This document shows, in pieces, positions 27,716 to 35,874 of a DNA stretch of 64,000 bases. The notes beneath the pieces were generated by a model, which did not search any database, was not told the DNA's origin, and saw only the letters and a list, made by a program, of their open reading frames with translations. The number at the start of each line of letters is the position of its first letter. Position 1 is the stretch's first letter. The stretch covers positions 62,001-126,000 of the forward strand of contig JBPCPV010000048.1 of assembly GCA_050998805.1 (NCBI GenBank). Direction: 5' to 3'. Both the position numbers and the translations under genes were made by a program. The DNA comes from JAICKM01 sp050998805. GTDB taxonomy: Bacteria > Chloroflexota > Chloroflexia > QHBQ01 > JAICKM01.

Positions 27716-27731
27716 TGGCACGCGAGTTGCA
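27716..27731 (+). promoter_or_regulatory. Perfect sigma-54 (-24/-12) promoter
   Basis: TGGCACG-CGAG-TTGCA is an exact match to the sigma-54 consensus, with GG and GC 12 bases apart. The start point would be near 27742, just before the ribosome-binding site AGGAGGA (27748-27754). It should make the following membrane metallo-hydrolase operon dependent on an NtrC-type activator. Confidence 0.75.
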
Positions 27732-27761
27732 TCATGGGCGGCAGAATAGGAGGAATACACC

Positions 27762-29306
27762 ATGACCACACGCAATATCCCCCCCGGCGAGGGTGGCCCG
27801 CCGGAAGACCTGCAACCGGCCCAGCAGATCCCGGTCGAGGCCGACGCCGACCGGACCCTGCCGGTCGTCCCGCTCGCGTATGTCCCGCCGGCCGAACCCT
27901 GGGCCACCCCGACCGCCGTCACCCCGGTGCCTCCGCCGCCGGTCGTCGTGTCCGCGCCGCCGCCGACTTATGCCGAGCCTCCGCCTCCGCCCCCGCCGGT
28001 GGACGAAGGCCCGATCTACCCGCCCGCCGGCCGTGGCCCCGGTCCCCTTCCCTGGATCATAGGCGGAGTCGCCGCGCTCGTGCTCCTTGGCTTGCTGGTG
28101 CTGTTCCTCACCAACAGGAACCCCGGCCCCGCAGCGCCGACGCCGGTAGCTGTGATCACGACGGCCACGGACACGCCGCTCCCGCTGCCAAGCTTGACCC
28201 CGTTACAGCAGTTGATTACCGTCACCCAGATCGCCACCGAGACCGTGGTGGCTCCGACAAACACACCCGCCCCGACTGACACACCGGCTCCAACCGACAC
28301 GCCCGTTCAGGCAGCCGGCACACCCATACCCGGTCCGGCAACAGTCACGCCTCTGCCGCCGACAGCCGCTCCGCCGACGGCCCAACCCACAGCCGTGCCT
28401 CCGACTGCCGCGCCTCCGACAGCAGTGCCGCCGCCGACGAAGCCGCCTACCGCCGCACCACCGACAGCGCCCGCCGCAACGGCCCAGCCGAGCGGCACCG
28501 AAGGCCCGCAAGCCTCGCCGACTGTCGGCGCAGAGACCGGCACGCCAGGCGCAGGCACCCCGCAGCCGACAGCCGTTGGCCCCGGCGGAGCGCCCGCAGA
28601 TGTCGCGCCCGCGCCGTCAAGGGAGGGCTACCTTACGGTCCAGTGGTTCGGCCAGTCGTGCTTCCTGTTGGCCGGCGGCGAGGGCACGCGCATCCTGCTC
28701 GACCCAGTGGGGCCTGACTTCGGCTACCACCTGCCCTTCTTTGACCACCTCGACGGCCTGCTGATCACCCACCTCCACCCCGACCACACCTACACCAAAG
28801 TGGTGCCGGGCGGCGTGCCGAATATCGTCGGCCTCGACTCCGCCGGCCATTTCCAGGCGATCAGCCGCCAGTTCGGAGCGGTCGCCGTCCGCGACGTGGC
28901 CTCCTTCCACGACGACAGCCAGGGCCGAGACCGCGGCGAAAACGCGATGTGGGTCATAGACGTAGACGGCTTCCACGTCGTCCATCTCGGCGACCTCGGC
29001 CAGACTGAGCTTACCGACCAGCAGCTCGGCGGCCTCGGCACGCCCGACATCCTGATGATCCCCGTCGGCGGCGGCGGCTTCACGATCAACGGCCCCCAGG
29101 CGCTTGCGATAATCGGCCAGCTCAAGCCTAAGCTCGTGATCCCGATGCACTACCGGACCGACCGCACCCCGTCCAACCTGCCGCTCGAAACCCTCAACGG
29201 CTTCCTGAACGCCCCGCCTCCGGCCAACCCGCCGAACGTGCTCCGCCTCAAGAAGGCCGACCTACCGACCAACGGCCCCGCCGTCCAGGTGATGAACTAC
29301 AAGTGA
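27762..29306 (+). CDS. Membrane-anchored UlaG-like metallo-beta-lactamase-fold hydrolase
   Basis: A 514-residue protein with three parts. Residues 1-95 are a Pro-rich cytoplasmic region. One membrane helix follows (about 98-117, WIIGGVAALVLLGLLVLFL), then a long Thr/Pro/Ala spacer (about 125-275, repeated TDTPAPT and PPTAAPPTA phrases). The C-terminal domain (285-514) is an MBL fold of the UlaG/YtnP-like type: VQWFGQSCFLL, ILLDPVGPDFGY, metal motif THLHPDH (336-342), later HLGDLGQ and VIPMHYRTD. This fold is usually cytoplasmic; here it should sit outside the membrane on a stalk. It has a perfect sigma-54 promoter and a strong ribosome-binding site, and it overlaps the next gene by four bases. 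The substrate is unknown. Confidence 0.85.
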   Translation: MTTRNIPPGEGGPPEDLQPAQQIPVEADADRTLPVVPLAYVPPAEPWATPTAVTPVPPPPVVVSAPPPTYAEPPPPPPPVDEGPIYPPAGRGPGPLPWIIGGVAALVLLGLLVLFLTNRNPGPAAPTPVAVITTATDTPLPLPSLTPLQQLITVTQIATETVVAPTNTPAPTDTPAPTDTPVQAAGTPIPGPATVTPLPPTAAPPTAQPTAVPPTAAPPTAVPPPTKPPTAAPPTAPAATAQPSGTEGPQASPTVGAETGTPGAGTPQPTAVGPGGAPADVAPAPSREGYLTVQWFGQSCFLLAGGEGTRILLDPVGPDFGYHLPFFDHLDGLLITHLHPDHTYTKVVPGGVPNIVGLDSAGHFQAISRQFGAVAVRDVASFHDDSQGRDRGENAMWVIDVDGFHVVHLGDLGQTELTDQQLGGLGTPDILMIPVGGGGFTINGPQALAIIGQLKPKLVIPMHYRTDRTPSNLPLETLNGFLNAPPPANPPNVLRLKKADLPTNGPAVQVMNYK

Positions 29307-30286
29307 CCTCCGAGGTTGACCGCATCCTGGGCCGCGTCGGTGGGCCGGCCGGCGCGGCTGCGGTCATGCTCGCGCCCGGCCCAGGCGAGGCGCTCGCGGA
29401 ATACAGCTACCGGTCCGACGAACTCTTCCCGCTCGCTAGCAGCTTCAAGCTCTTCGTGCTGCACGCGCTGCTCGAAGACGCCGCAGCCGGGAGGCTCGAC
29501 CTGGAGACGCGGATACCGACACTCCGCGCCGCCGCTTCCCTCGGCGACCGCAAGCCCCAGTTGTCGCCGCTGCGTCGGCTCGCCGAGATGATGATCTACA
29601 GCAGCGGCAACACCGCGAGCGACCTGCTGTTCAAGCTCGTGGGCCTCGGCGCGCCCGGTCGGGTGATTGCCCGCCTCGGCCTCGCCCATACCCGCGTCGT
29701 GCTGCCGACCCGCGAATACTACGTGATCATCGGCGGCCTCGACCCCGACTTCCCCGCCGACGACCTGCCGGCCGCCGCCGCGCGCTTTGCCGCGCTGACC
29801 CCCGTGCAGCAGGTCGCGTGCATCGAGCGTGTGTCGAGGCGCGCCGCCCCGCTCTCGACCCGCGAAATCGAGCGGGCCACCGAGGGCTTCTACGCATACC
29901 GCCGCTACAACCGGCCCGAAACTTACGCCATACTCGAAGGGATCGACAACGTGAGCACCCCCGCCGAGATGCTCACGCTGATGCGCTACCTCCACGCCGG
30001 CGTCGATCTGCCCTCGCCTCTGACCGCCGAGATGCATCGGATACTGGCGCGCGGCGACGGCAGGCGGGACGCCGGTTGCTTCCACGGCAAGATCAGCGCC
30101 TGGGGCGGCAAGGGCGGCAGTGACCTCAGTCAGGCTTCCGTCAACGGTTACGCCCTCGCCCCCGACGGCCGCGTGATGGTCTATAGCCTGCTCGCGGCGC
30201 GCCTGCACGACGAATTGCGCGGAGGTGTCCGCCTCTGCCAGGCGCTCCGCGCGCTCTACACCGCGCTCTCCGGCTTGCCCGCGTAG
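29303..30286 (+). CDS. Class A beta-lactamase-like serine hydrolase
   Basis: A 327-residue protein of the serine beta-lactamase/transpeptidase-like fold. Active-site elements are SSFK (S-x-x-K, LASSFKLFVLHAL), YSSGN in the SDN position, and GGKGGSD in the KTG position. No signal peptide or TM segment is visible, unlike true beta-lactamases, so export is doubtful unless it uses another route. GTG start overlaps the stop of the anchored metallo-hydrolase (GTGA), so both are made together. Acting as an antibiotic-resistance enzyme is possible but not shown by the sequence. Confidence 0.82.
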   Translation: MTSEVDRILGRVGGPAGAAAVMLAPGPGEALAEYSYRSDELFPLASSFKLFVLHALLEDAAAGRLDLETRIPTLRAAASLGDRKPQLSPLRRLAEMMIYSSGNTASDLLFKLVGLGAPGRVIARLGLAHTRVVLPTREYYVIIGGLDPDFPADDLPAAAARFAALTPVQQVACIERVSRRAAPLSTREIERATEGFYAYRRYNRPETYAILEGIDNVSTPAEMLTLMRYLHAGVDLPSPLTAEMHRILARGDGRRDAGCFHGKISAWGGKGGSDLSQASVNGYALAPDGRVMVYSLLAARLHDELRGGVRLCQALRALYTALSGLPA

Positions 30287-30303
30287 GCGGGACGTGGTAC
30301 ACT
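30275..30303 (+). promoter_or_regulatory. Candidate promoter of dprA
   Basis: TTGCCC (30275-30280), 17 bases, TACACT (30298-30303). The predicted start near 30310 falls within the left arm of the inverted repeat described next. Confidence 0.45.
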
Positions 30304-30338
30304 TGCGGCAGACTTTCACCATCAGGAGCCTGCCGCAA
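30303..30338. promoter_or_regulatory. Nine-base perfect inverted repeat around the dprA ribosome-binding site
   Basis: TTGCGGCAG (30303-30311) and CTGCCGCAA (30330-30338) are perfect complements. The loop holds CAGGAG, and the right arm ends on the A of the ATG. As RNA this would bury the start codon and expose the Shine-Dalgarno in a loop. If transcription begins at about 30310, the repeat would instead be a DNA operator. Confidence 0.55.
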
Positions 30339-31441
30339 TGCCCGCGCCCAACCCTACAGATTGCTACCTCGGCTTCAACCTCGTGAAGGGGCTGGGGCCG
30401 GTGCGCCTGCGGAGGCTGATCGACACTTTCGACGATGTCGTCGCCGCATGGCAGGCACCCGCGTCCGCACTACTCGAATCCGGCCTCGACGCGAAGACAA
30501 CCGAGAGCCTGCTCGAAACCCGGGGCAGCTTCGTCCCCGCCGCGCTCAGATCCCGCCTCGATGGCTTGGGTGCCTGCGTGCTGACGTGGGACACCCCTGG
30601 CTACCCCGAGCGCCTGCGGCAGATAGACAACGCCCCGCCGGTGCTCTTCATGCTCGGTGAGATCACCCCCGCCGACGACTGGGCCATCGGCGTCGTCGGC
30701 ACCCGCCAGGTCACGCCCTACGGCCGCGAGGCGGCGACACGTCTGGCCGGCGACCTCGCCCGCAGGCAGATCGCCGTCGTCAGCGGGCTGGCGCGCGGCG
30801 TGGACACCCTGGCGCACACCGCCGCGCTCGACGCCGGAGGCCGCACCATCGCGGTGCTCGGTTGCGGGATCGACCAGCTCTACCCGCCGGAGAACCGCAA
30901 CCTGGCCCGCCGGATAGTCGCGGAAAGCCGGGGCGCTATCGTCAGCGACTACCCGCTCGGCACCCGGCCCGACGCGGTCAACTTCCCCCCGCGCAACAGG
31001 ATCATCTCCGGCCTCAGCCTCGGCGTGCTGATCGTCGAAGCCGGCCTCGGCAGCGGCGCGCTGATCACCCAGCGTTTCGCGCTCGAGCAGAACCGCGAGG
31101 TCTTCTCCGTCCCCGGCTCCATCTTCAACCCCCAGAGCGCGGGCACGAACGGCCTGCTCAAACAGGGCGCGAAATGCGTCACGCGCGTCGAAGACATCTT
31201 GGAAGAACTCAAACTCGGCATGGTCGCCGAGCATGTGCAGGCAGTGCTCGCGCTGCCCGAAGACCCGACGGAGCGCGCCCTCCTCGCCTGGCTACAGAAA
31301 GATGCCGACCCGCAGCACATTGACGCGATAGCCCGTGGCAGCGGCCTGCCTGTCCACACGGTGAGCAGCACGCTTACGTTGATGGAGCTAAAGGGCCTGG
31401 TGCGCCAGGTCGGGGCGATGCAGTACGTGCCGGTGCGGTGA
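30338..31441 (+). CDS. dprA: DprA/Smf, DNA-processing protein of natural transformation
   Basis: A 367-residue protein that loads RecA on incoming single-stranded DNA. It has an N-terminal helical part (LGFNLVKGLGPVRLRRLID), the Rossmann-like DprA core (IGVVGTRQVTPYGREAATRLAGDL, VSGLARGVDTLAHTAALDAGGRTIAVLGCGIDQLYPPENRNLA, GSGALITQRFALEQNREVFSVPGSIFNPQSAGTNGLLKQGA) and a C-terminal winged helix (PVHTVSSTLTLMELKGLVRQVGAMQYV). The length is typical. Other competence genes are not in the window. Downstream begins the less GC-rich methyltransferase/PIN segment. Confidence 0.97.
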   Translation: MPAPNPTDCYLGFNLVKGLGPVRLRRLIDTFDDVVAAWQAPASALLESGLDAKTTESLLETRGSFVPAALRSRLDGLGACVLTWDTPGYPERLRQIDNAPPVLFMLGEITPADDWAIGVVGTRQVTPYGREAATRLAGDLARRQIAVVSGLARGVDTLAHTAALDAGGRTIAVLGCGIDQLYPPENRNLARRIVAESRGAIVSDYPLGTRPDAVNFPPRNRIISGLSLGVLIVEAGLGSGALITQRFALEQNREVFSVPGSIFNPQSAGTNGLLKQGAKCVTRVEDILEELKLGMVAEHVQAVLALPEDPTERALLAWLQKDADPQHIDAIARGSGLPVHTVSSTLTLMELKGLVRQVGAMQYVPVR

Positions 31442-31456
31442 GGCACGCAGAATCTC

Positions 31457-31485
31457 TTGACTCCGCAAGCTCATCCGCCTATACT
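31457..31485 (+). promoter_or_regulatory. Sigma-70 promoter of the methyltransferase-nuclease gene
   Basis: TTGACT (31457-31462), a 17-base spacer and TATACT (31480-31485). Transcription would start near 31492, leaving a leader of about 70 bases. Confidence 0.7.
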
Positions 31486-31561
31486 TGCACCAACATAACC
31501 GACTTCTGGCGATTGACCGTTGTGCCTGCGCCCTCGCAGGCTTTGTGCAGCCGGAGACAAG

Positions 31562-33220
31562 ATGCCACAACCCATCACAGAGAACACGCTCTTCTATGGC
31601 GACAACCTCCCAATCTTGCGGGACTATATTCCCAGCGAGAGCGTTGACCTCATCTACTTGGACCCACCGTTTAACTCCAACCGCAGCTACAACGTACTGT
31701 TCAAGGATGAGAGGGGCACCGAGAGCGACGCGCAAATCACCGCTTTTGAGGACACCTGGCACTGGAACCAGGCCGCCGAGGAGACCTACCATGCGCTAGT
31801 CACCGACGCCCCTGACCGGGTGTCCAAGATGATTGCCGCCTTGCGGGAGTTCGTGGGTACGAGCCAGATGATGGCCTATCTGGTCATGATGACGACTCGT
31901 CTGGTGGAGCTACACCGTGTGCTGAAGCCGACGGGGAGCCTCTACTTGCACTGTGACCCCACGGCCAGCCATTACCTCAAAATCTTGCTGGATGCCATCT
32001 TTGGGCCTCGGTGCTACCGTGCCGAAATCGTGTGGAAACGCTCCTCGGCACACAACGATACGCGCCAAGGAGCCAAGCAGCCGGGGCGCATTCACGACGT
32101 GCTGTTATTCTATACCAAGTCCCACAGCGAGTGGACGTGGAACAATGTCTATACCAGTTACGATCCCGACTACGTGGGTGCCAATTACCGCTATGTGGAG
32201 GAAGGGACAGGCCGACACTTCAAGTCCACGGACCTGACGGCAGCCAAGCCGGGAGGCGACACTTCCTATGAGTGGAAGGGCAGGCGGCCGCCGGAGGGTC
32301 GGTACTGGGCATACTCTAAGGCAAAGATGGCGCAGTTCGATGAGGCAGGTCTACTCTACTTCACGTCTTCTGGCCTTCCGCGCCTGAAACAGTACCTTGA
32401 TGAAATGCCCGGCATTCACATTCAGAGCATTTGGGACGACATTCCGCCCATCGGCGCACATGCAGCCGAACGCCTTGGTTATCCCACACAGAAGCCGCTG
32501 GCCCTGCTTGAACGCATCATTAGCAGCAGCAGTAAGCCCGGCGATGTAGTCCTTGACCCGTTTGCGGGTTGCGGCACTGCGGTCGTGGCTGCTCAGAAGC
32601 TAGGCCGCAAGTGGATAGGGATCGACATTACGCACCTGAGCATCGCCCTGTTGAAGTACCGTCTTGAACAATCCTTCCCTGGCATCACGTTCCGCCTCGT
32701 GGGGGAGCCGGAGGACATGGGAGCGGCTCGGCAGCTTGCGAAGGATGACCGCTACCAGTTCCAGTGGTGGGCGCTGTCGCTGGTGCGGGCCAAGCCGCTC
32801 GGTGGGCAGGAAGGCAGCAGGGTCGGCAAGAAGGGCAGCGACCAGGGGATAGATGGGGTCATCAACTTCATTGACGATGCGACCGGCAAGCCGAAGCGGG
32901 TGCTGGTGCAGGTCAAGTCGGGGCACGTGAAGTCGGGGGACATCCGAGACCTGCGGGGCACGGTGGAGCGAGAGGGAGCCGCTATCGGTGTGTTCATCAC
33001 ATTGGAGCCTGCCACCGGCGACATGACAAAGGAAGCCGTCAGCGCCGGTTTCTACCACTCGGAAGGCTGGGGCCAGGACTATCCTCGTATCCAGATCCTG
33101 ACCACCAGCGACCTGCTGCAAGGGGTTCCGGTCAAGATGCCGCCGCAGCACGGCACGTTTAAGCAGGCACAGAAGGTGCAAGCGGGCGGAGCACAGCAGG
33201 GCGAATACGACATTCTGTAG
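31562..33220 (+). CDS. DNA methyltransferase fused to an Mrr-like nuclease domain
   Basis: A 552-residue protein. The N-terminal part is a beta-class N4/N6 DNA methyltransferase: catalytic DPPF at 34-37 (LIYLDPPFNSNRSYNVLF), a long target-recognition region, and the S-adenosylmethionine motif DPFAGCGTAVVAAQKLGRKWIGID starting at residue 332. The C-terminal part (about 410-530) matches a PD-(D/E)XK fold of the Mrr type: D431 in GIDG and Q450-V-K452 in VLVQVKSGHVKSGDIRDL, then GVFITLEPATGDMTKEA. Such fusions can be single-chain restriction-modification enzymes (inference). ATG at 31562 follows GGAG. Codon use is less GC-rich than the flanks, suggesting transfer. Confidence 0.85.
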   Translation: MPQPITENTLFYGDNLPILRDYIPSESVDLIYLDPPFNSNRSYNVLFKDERGTESDAQITAFEDTWHWNQAAEETYHALVTDAPDRVSKMIAALREFVGTSQMMAYLVMMTTRLVELHRVLKPTGSLYLHCDPTASHYLKILLDAIFGPRCYRAEIVWKRSSAHNDTRQGAKQPGRIHDVLLFYTKSHSEWTWNNVYTSYDPDYVGANYRYVEEGTGRHFKSTDLTAAKPGGDTSYEWKGRRPPEGRYWAYSKAKMAQFDEAGLLYFTSSGLPRLKQYLDEMPGIHIQSIWDDIPPIGAHAAERLGYPTQKPLALLERIISSSSKPGDVVLDPFAGCGTAVVAAQKLGRKWIGIDITHLSIALLKYRLEQSFPGITFRLVGEPEDMGAARQLAKDDRYQFQWWALSLVRAKPLGGQEGSRVGKKGSDQGIDGVINFIDDATGKPKRVLVQVKSGHVKSGDIRDLRGTVEREGAAIGVFITLEPATGDMTKEAVSAGFYHSEGWGQDYPRIQILTTSDLLQGVPVKMPPQHGTFKQAQKVQAGGAQQGEYDIL

Positions 33221-33270
33221 CGTTTCCCCGTCTCATTGGACGACCGCGCGAAACTAGCAAGGAGAAATCG

Positions 33271-34614
33271 ATGCGGAATCAATTCCCGGGCTACTACAGG
33301 CCAACCAAAGAAGAGTTTGACGAGCTTTGGAGAGATTGTATCTTCACTTTCGACGCCAATGTCTTGTTGAACCTCTACGAATGGACCCAAGCGCAGAGAG
33401 ATCAACTTCTTGATATCCTCCGGCGTATGCAGAACTGTGTGTGGTTATCAAACCAAGCTGCGCTTGAGTTTCACAAGAATAGAGTCGGCAAGCTGACAAA
33501 GGCTAGTGGGGCTTATCAAACAATAGACAAGAGTCTGAAAGTACTGACACCGAGGCTGGAGGAGCTTCGCGAAGCCGCGGCCCGTCTTGATGCGGAGATC
33601 CTTCAAACACAGGGTGCCTTTATCCAACAGGTTGTGAATCAAGTTTCCCAACTGGCGAGTGTAATGGAAAAAGACAGAGGACGTGTGATCGCGGCTTTGG
33701 TTTCTGGCGACGATGACATTCTAGCAGCCGTAACAGAGATTTTTGATGGAAGGGTAGGTAGGCCCTACAACCGAGAGCGGTTGGAGCAGATTTTTGCAGA
33801 CGGGGAAGGTCGCTATAAGCGACAAGTGCCACCAGGGTTTGAGGATGCGAAGCACAAGGGGGGCGAAGAGAAATATGGAGATTTGGTTCTCTGGTACCAA
33901 ATCATTGATCATGCGAAAACCACGAAGAAGTGCATTATCTTGGTCACGAACGACCAAAAACCGGATTGGTGGTGGAAGCACGAAGGCGAGAAGCCAGCAA
34001 CGCGCCCACGCCCTGAGTTAGTGCAAGAGATGCTGACAGAAGCGGGGCTGCGTTTTTATATGTACACCCCCGGTGTGTTCATGGATTGGGCGGTCAGGTT
34101 TCTCAACCTTCAGACCCCGCAGGCCGAGAAAATTATCGAAGAGGTTCGAGAAAGGCGGGAGCGAGAGGAAGAGGCTGAAGAATATGCACATGCGCGTGCG
34201 GCTCAAGCGCAGGCGGTCCTGATCCCAGAATTCATGCGTGCGGCTCAAGCGCAGGCGGTCCTGATCCCAGAATTCATGCGCGCGGTTCAAGCGCAGGCGG
34301 TCCTGATCCCAGAATTAATGCGCGCGGCTCAAGCGCAGGCGGTCCTATTCCAGGAACAGCTACCTGCGATTCAAGTGCAACTGGGCCCGTTCCGAGAACA
34401 GCTACATGTGGTTAGTATGCAGGAGTGGCAGCCTCCGTTCCAGGCATCGCCAGTTTCGCCACAACAAGAGCCGGAAGGATCTGTATCGGATGCGGAGACC
34501 GACACACCGGAAGACCACTCACTAGAGCAATCAGAGGGAACGGAAGTCGTCACTGGAGATGATTCGGAAGAAGCCGGCCCTGAGCAAAATAGAGAAGGGA
34601 GTCCAAGCGAGTAG
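33271..34614 (+). CDS. PIN-like (PIN_8) domain protein with C-terminal tandem repeats
   Basis: A 447-residue protein. Residues 1-270 match the PIN-like nuclease family with an opening YYRPTKEEFDELWRDCIFTFDANVLLNLYEW, where the DANVLL aspartate is the first acidic site, and later KYGDLVLWYQIIDHAKTTKKCIILVTNDQKPDWWW with further acids. A Glu/Arg coiled coil (EEVRERREREEEAEEYAHARA) follows, then four to five copies of a 14-residue repeat and an acidic disordered tail. It starts after AAGGAGA, 50 bases behind the methyltransferase-nuclease gene, and is probably co-transcribed. A role in restriction or anti-phage defence is inferred. The base composition is clearly lower in GC than the surrounding genes. 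Confidence 0.8.
   Translation: MRNQFPGYYRPTKEEFDELWRDCIFTFDANVLLNLYEWTQAQRDQLLDILRRMQNCVWLSNQAALEFHKNRVGKLTKASGAYQTIDKSLKVLTPRLEELREAAARLDAEILQTQGAFIQQVVNQVSQLASVMEKDRGRVIAALVSGDDDILAAVTEIFDGRVGRPYNRERLEQIFADGEGRYKRQVPPGFEDAKHKGGEEKYGDLVLWYQIIDHAKTTKKCIILVTNDQKPDWWWKHEGEKPATRPRPELVQEMLTEAGLRFYMYTPGVFMDWAVRFLNLQTPQAEKIIEEVRERREREEEAEEYAHARAAQAQAVLIPEFMRAAQAQAVLIPEFMRAVQAQAVLIPELMRAAQAQAVLFQEQLPAIQVQLGPFREQLHVVSMQEWQPPFQASPVSPQQEPEGSVSDAETDTPEDHSLEQSEGTEVVTGDDSEEAGPEQNREGSPSE
34195..34404 (+). repeat. 42-base coding tandem repeat in the PIN-like gene
   Basis: Units at 34195-34236, 34237-34278, 34279-34320 and 34321-34362 each encode a variant of RAAQAQAVLIPEFM, with a fifth degenerate unit at 34363-34404. 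The first two are nearly identical at DNA level, pointing to recent expansion and likely length variation between strains. Confidence 0.92.
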
Positions 34615-34654
34615 TTCGGACTAAGCGTGTTTCCTAACACCGAACTAACGCGAA

Positions 34655-35821
34655 CTACGGCCCAATCCAAAAGATCCGGTTCCGGCCCGCCTCCGCGCCC
34701 ACCAGCCGGCCCTGCGGGTCGATGCCGAGGCCGTGGGGCAGCTTGAGGCCGGTCAGCAGGGTGGTGCGCGCGCCGGTGTTGGGGTCCACCCGGTAGATCG
34801 CGCCGCCTAGCGAGTTGACGTAGGCGATGCCTGTGCGGGCGAGGACAACGTCGTCCGGCTGGAACATCGTGGCGACCACCGTCTTGCGGCCGGCGCGCGT
34901 CACCCGGTAGAGCGCGTTGCCGAACTCGTCTGCGACCAGCATCTCCCCGTCGGGCAGTACGGCGACTCCGGTGGGGCGGGTGAAGCCGGTCGCGATGGTG
35001 CGGAGTTGCGAGCCGTCGCGGCTCAGGGTCAGCAGCCGTCCATTCGGGCTGTCCGGCACCAGTATGTCGCCGGTGGCCGGGTCGAGCGCAAGGCCGTCCA
35101 CGCCGTCCTGCCCGGTGGTGTTCGTCAGTTGCCGGATCAGCAGTTTCGCTCCGCTCGCCGGGTCTATCTCCAAGATGCTGTTCGTCTTCTGCTCCTCGAC
35201 GATCAGCCTGCCGTCGGGAGCGACCACGATGCCTTCGGGGTCGCGGAGGCCGGTCGCCACAGGCACCGGCTTGCCGCCCGGCAGGATACGGTTGATCGCG
35301 CTGTTGGCGAAGTCGCCGAAGTAGATCGTGCCGTCGGTTGCCACGGTCAGGTCATCGGGGTTGCCCTCGCCGGAGGCAATCAATTGCGGACTGTGGAGTG
35401 CGGATTGCGGATTGGGGGTCGGGGAGATATTCGGCGGTCGGGTGGTCGGGGCCGCCGGGACGGCGGCGGTACGGGACGGGGGAACTGCGGACGGGGCCGC
35501 CGGGACGGCTGTACGGGTTGGGGGTGCGGGCGTCGGGAGCGCGGCTGTTGTCGGCACCTCGGTGGGCGGCACGGTTGTTGAGGCAGCTGTCGGGAGCACC
35601 TCAGTGGGCGGGGCGGTTGTGGGCGGCGGCACGGTCGGCGGCACCGCTGTCTGGGGCAACTCGGTCGGTGGGGCCGGAGCGGAGGTGGGCGCGGAGGTGG
35701 GCTGTGGCGTCGCCGGTTGCGGAGTCGGCGTAGCGGGCACGGGCGTCGGTGTGGCATCGGTCGTGCAGGCCGTCAGCGCAAGTGCCAGAAGCAGCACGCC
35801 GGCAAACCGAGCCAATCCCAT
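34655..35821 (-). CDS. NHL/SMP-30-like beta-propeller lipoprotein (copy 1)
   Basis: A 388-residue lipoprotein: a signal peptide with lipobox LTAC, a 120-residue Pro/Thr/Ala linker, then about six NHL-like blades (DDLTVATDGTIYFGD, EGIVVAPDGRLIVEE, DGLALDPATGDILVPD, TGVAVLPDGEMLVAD, DDVVLARTGIAYVNS, HGLGIDPQGRLVGAE). It should be a surface propeller binding a ligand or polymer; enzyme activity cannot be judged. ATG at 35821 follows TTAGGAG. The next gene upstream (35875-37062) is a clear paralogue. The linker DNA contains two copies of the GCCGCCGGGACGGCGGC element and degenerate heptads, so repeats have entered coding sequence. Confidence 0.8.
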   Translation of the reverse strand: MGLARFAGVLLLALALTACTTDATPTPVPATPTPQPATPQPTSAPTSAPAPPTELPQTAVPPTVPPPTTAPPTEVLPTAASTTVPPTEVPTTAALPTPAPPTRTAVPAAPSAVPPSRTAAVPAAPTTRPPNISPTPNPQSALHSPQLIASGEGNPDDLTVATDGTIYFGDFANSAINRILPGGKPVPVATGLRDPEGIVVAPDGRLIVEEQKTNSILEIDPASGAKLLIRQLTNTTGQDGVDGLALDPATGDILVPDSPNGRLLTLSRDGSQLRTIATGFTRPTGVAVLPDGEMLVADEFGNALYRVTRAGRKTVVATMFQPDDVVLARTGIAYVNSLGGAIYRVDPNTGARTTLLTGLKLPHGLGIDPQGRLVGAEAGRNRIFWIGP

Positions 35822-35837
35822 CACCCACAACTCCTAA

Positions 35838-35872
35838 GCACTCCGCACTCCGCACTCCGCACTCCACACTCC
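35838..35872. repeat. Heptad repeat (GCACTCC x4, ACACTCC)
   Basis: Five perfect seven-base units fill most of the 53-base gap between the two paralogous lipoprotein genes. Confidence 0.9.
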
Positions 35873-35874
35873 GG

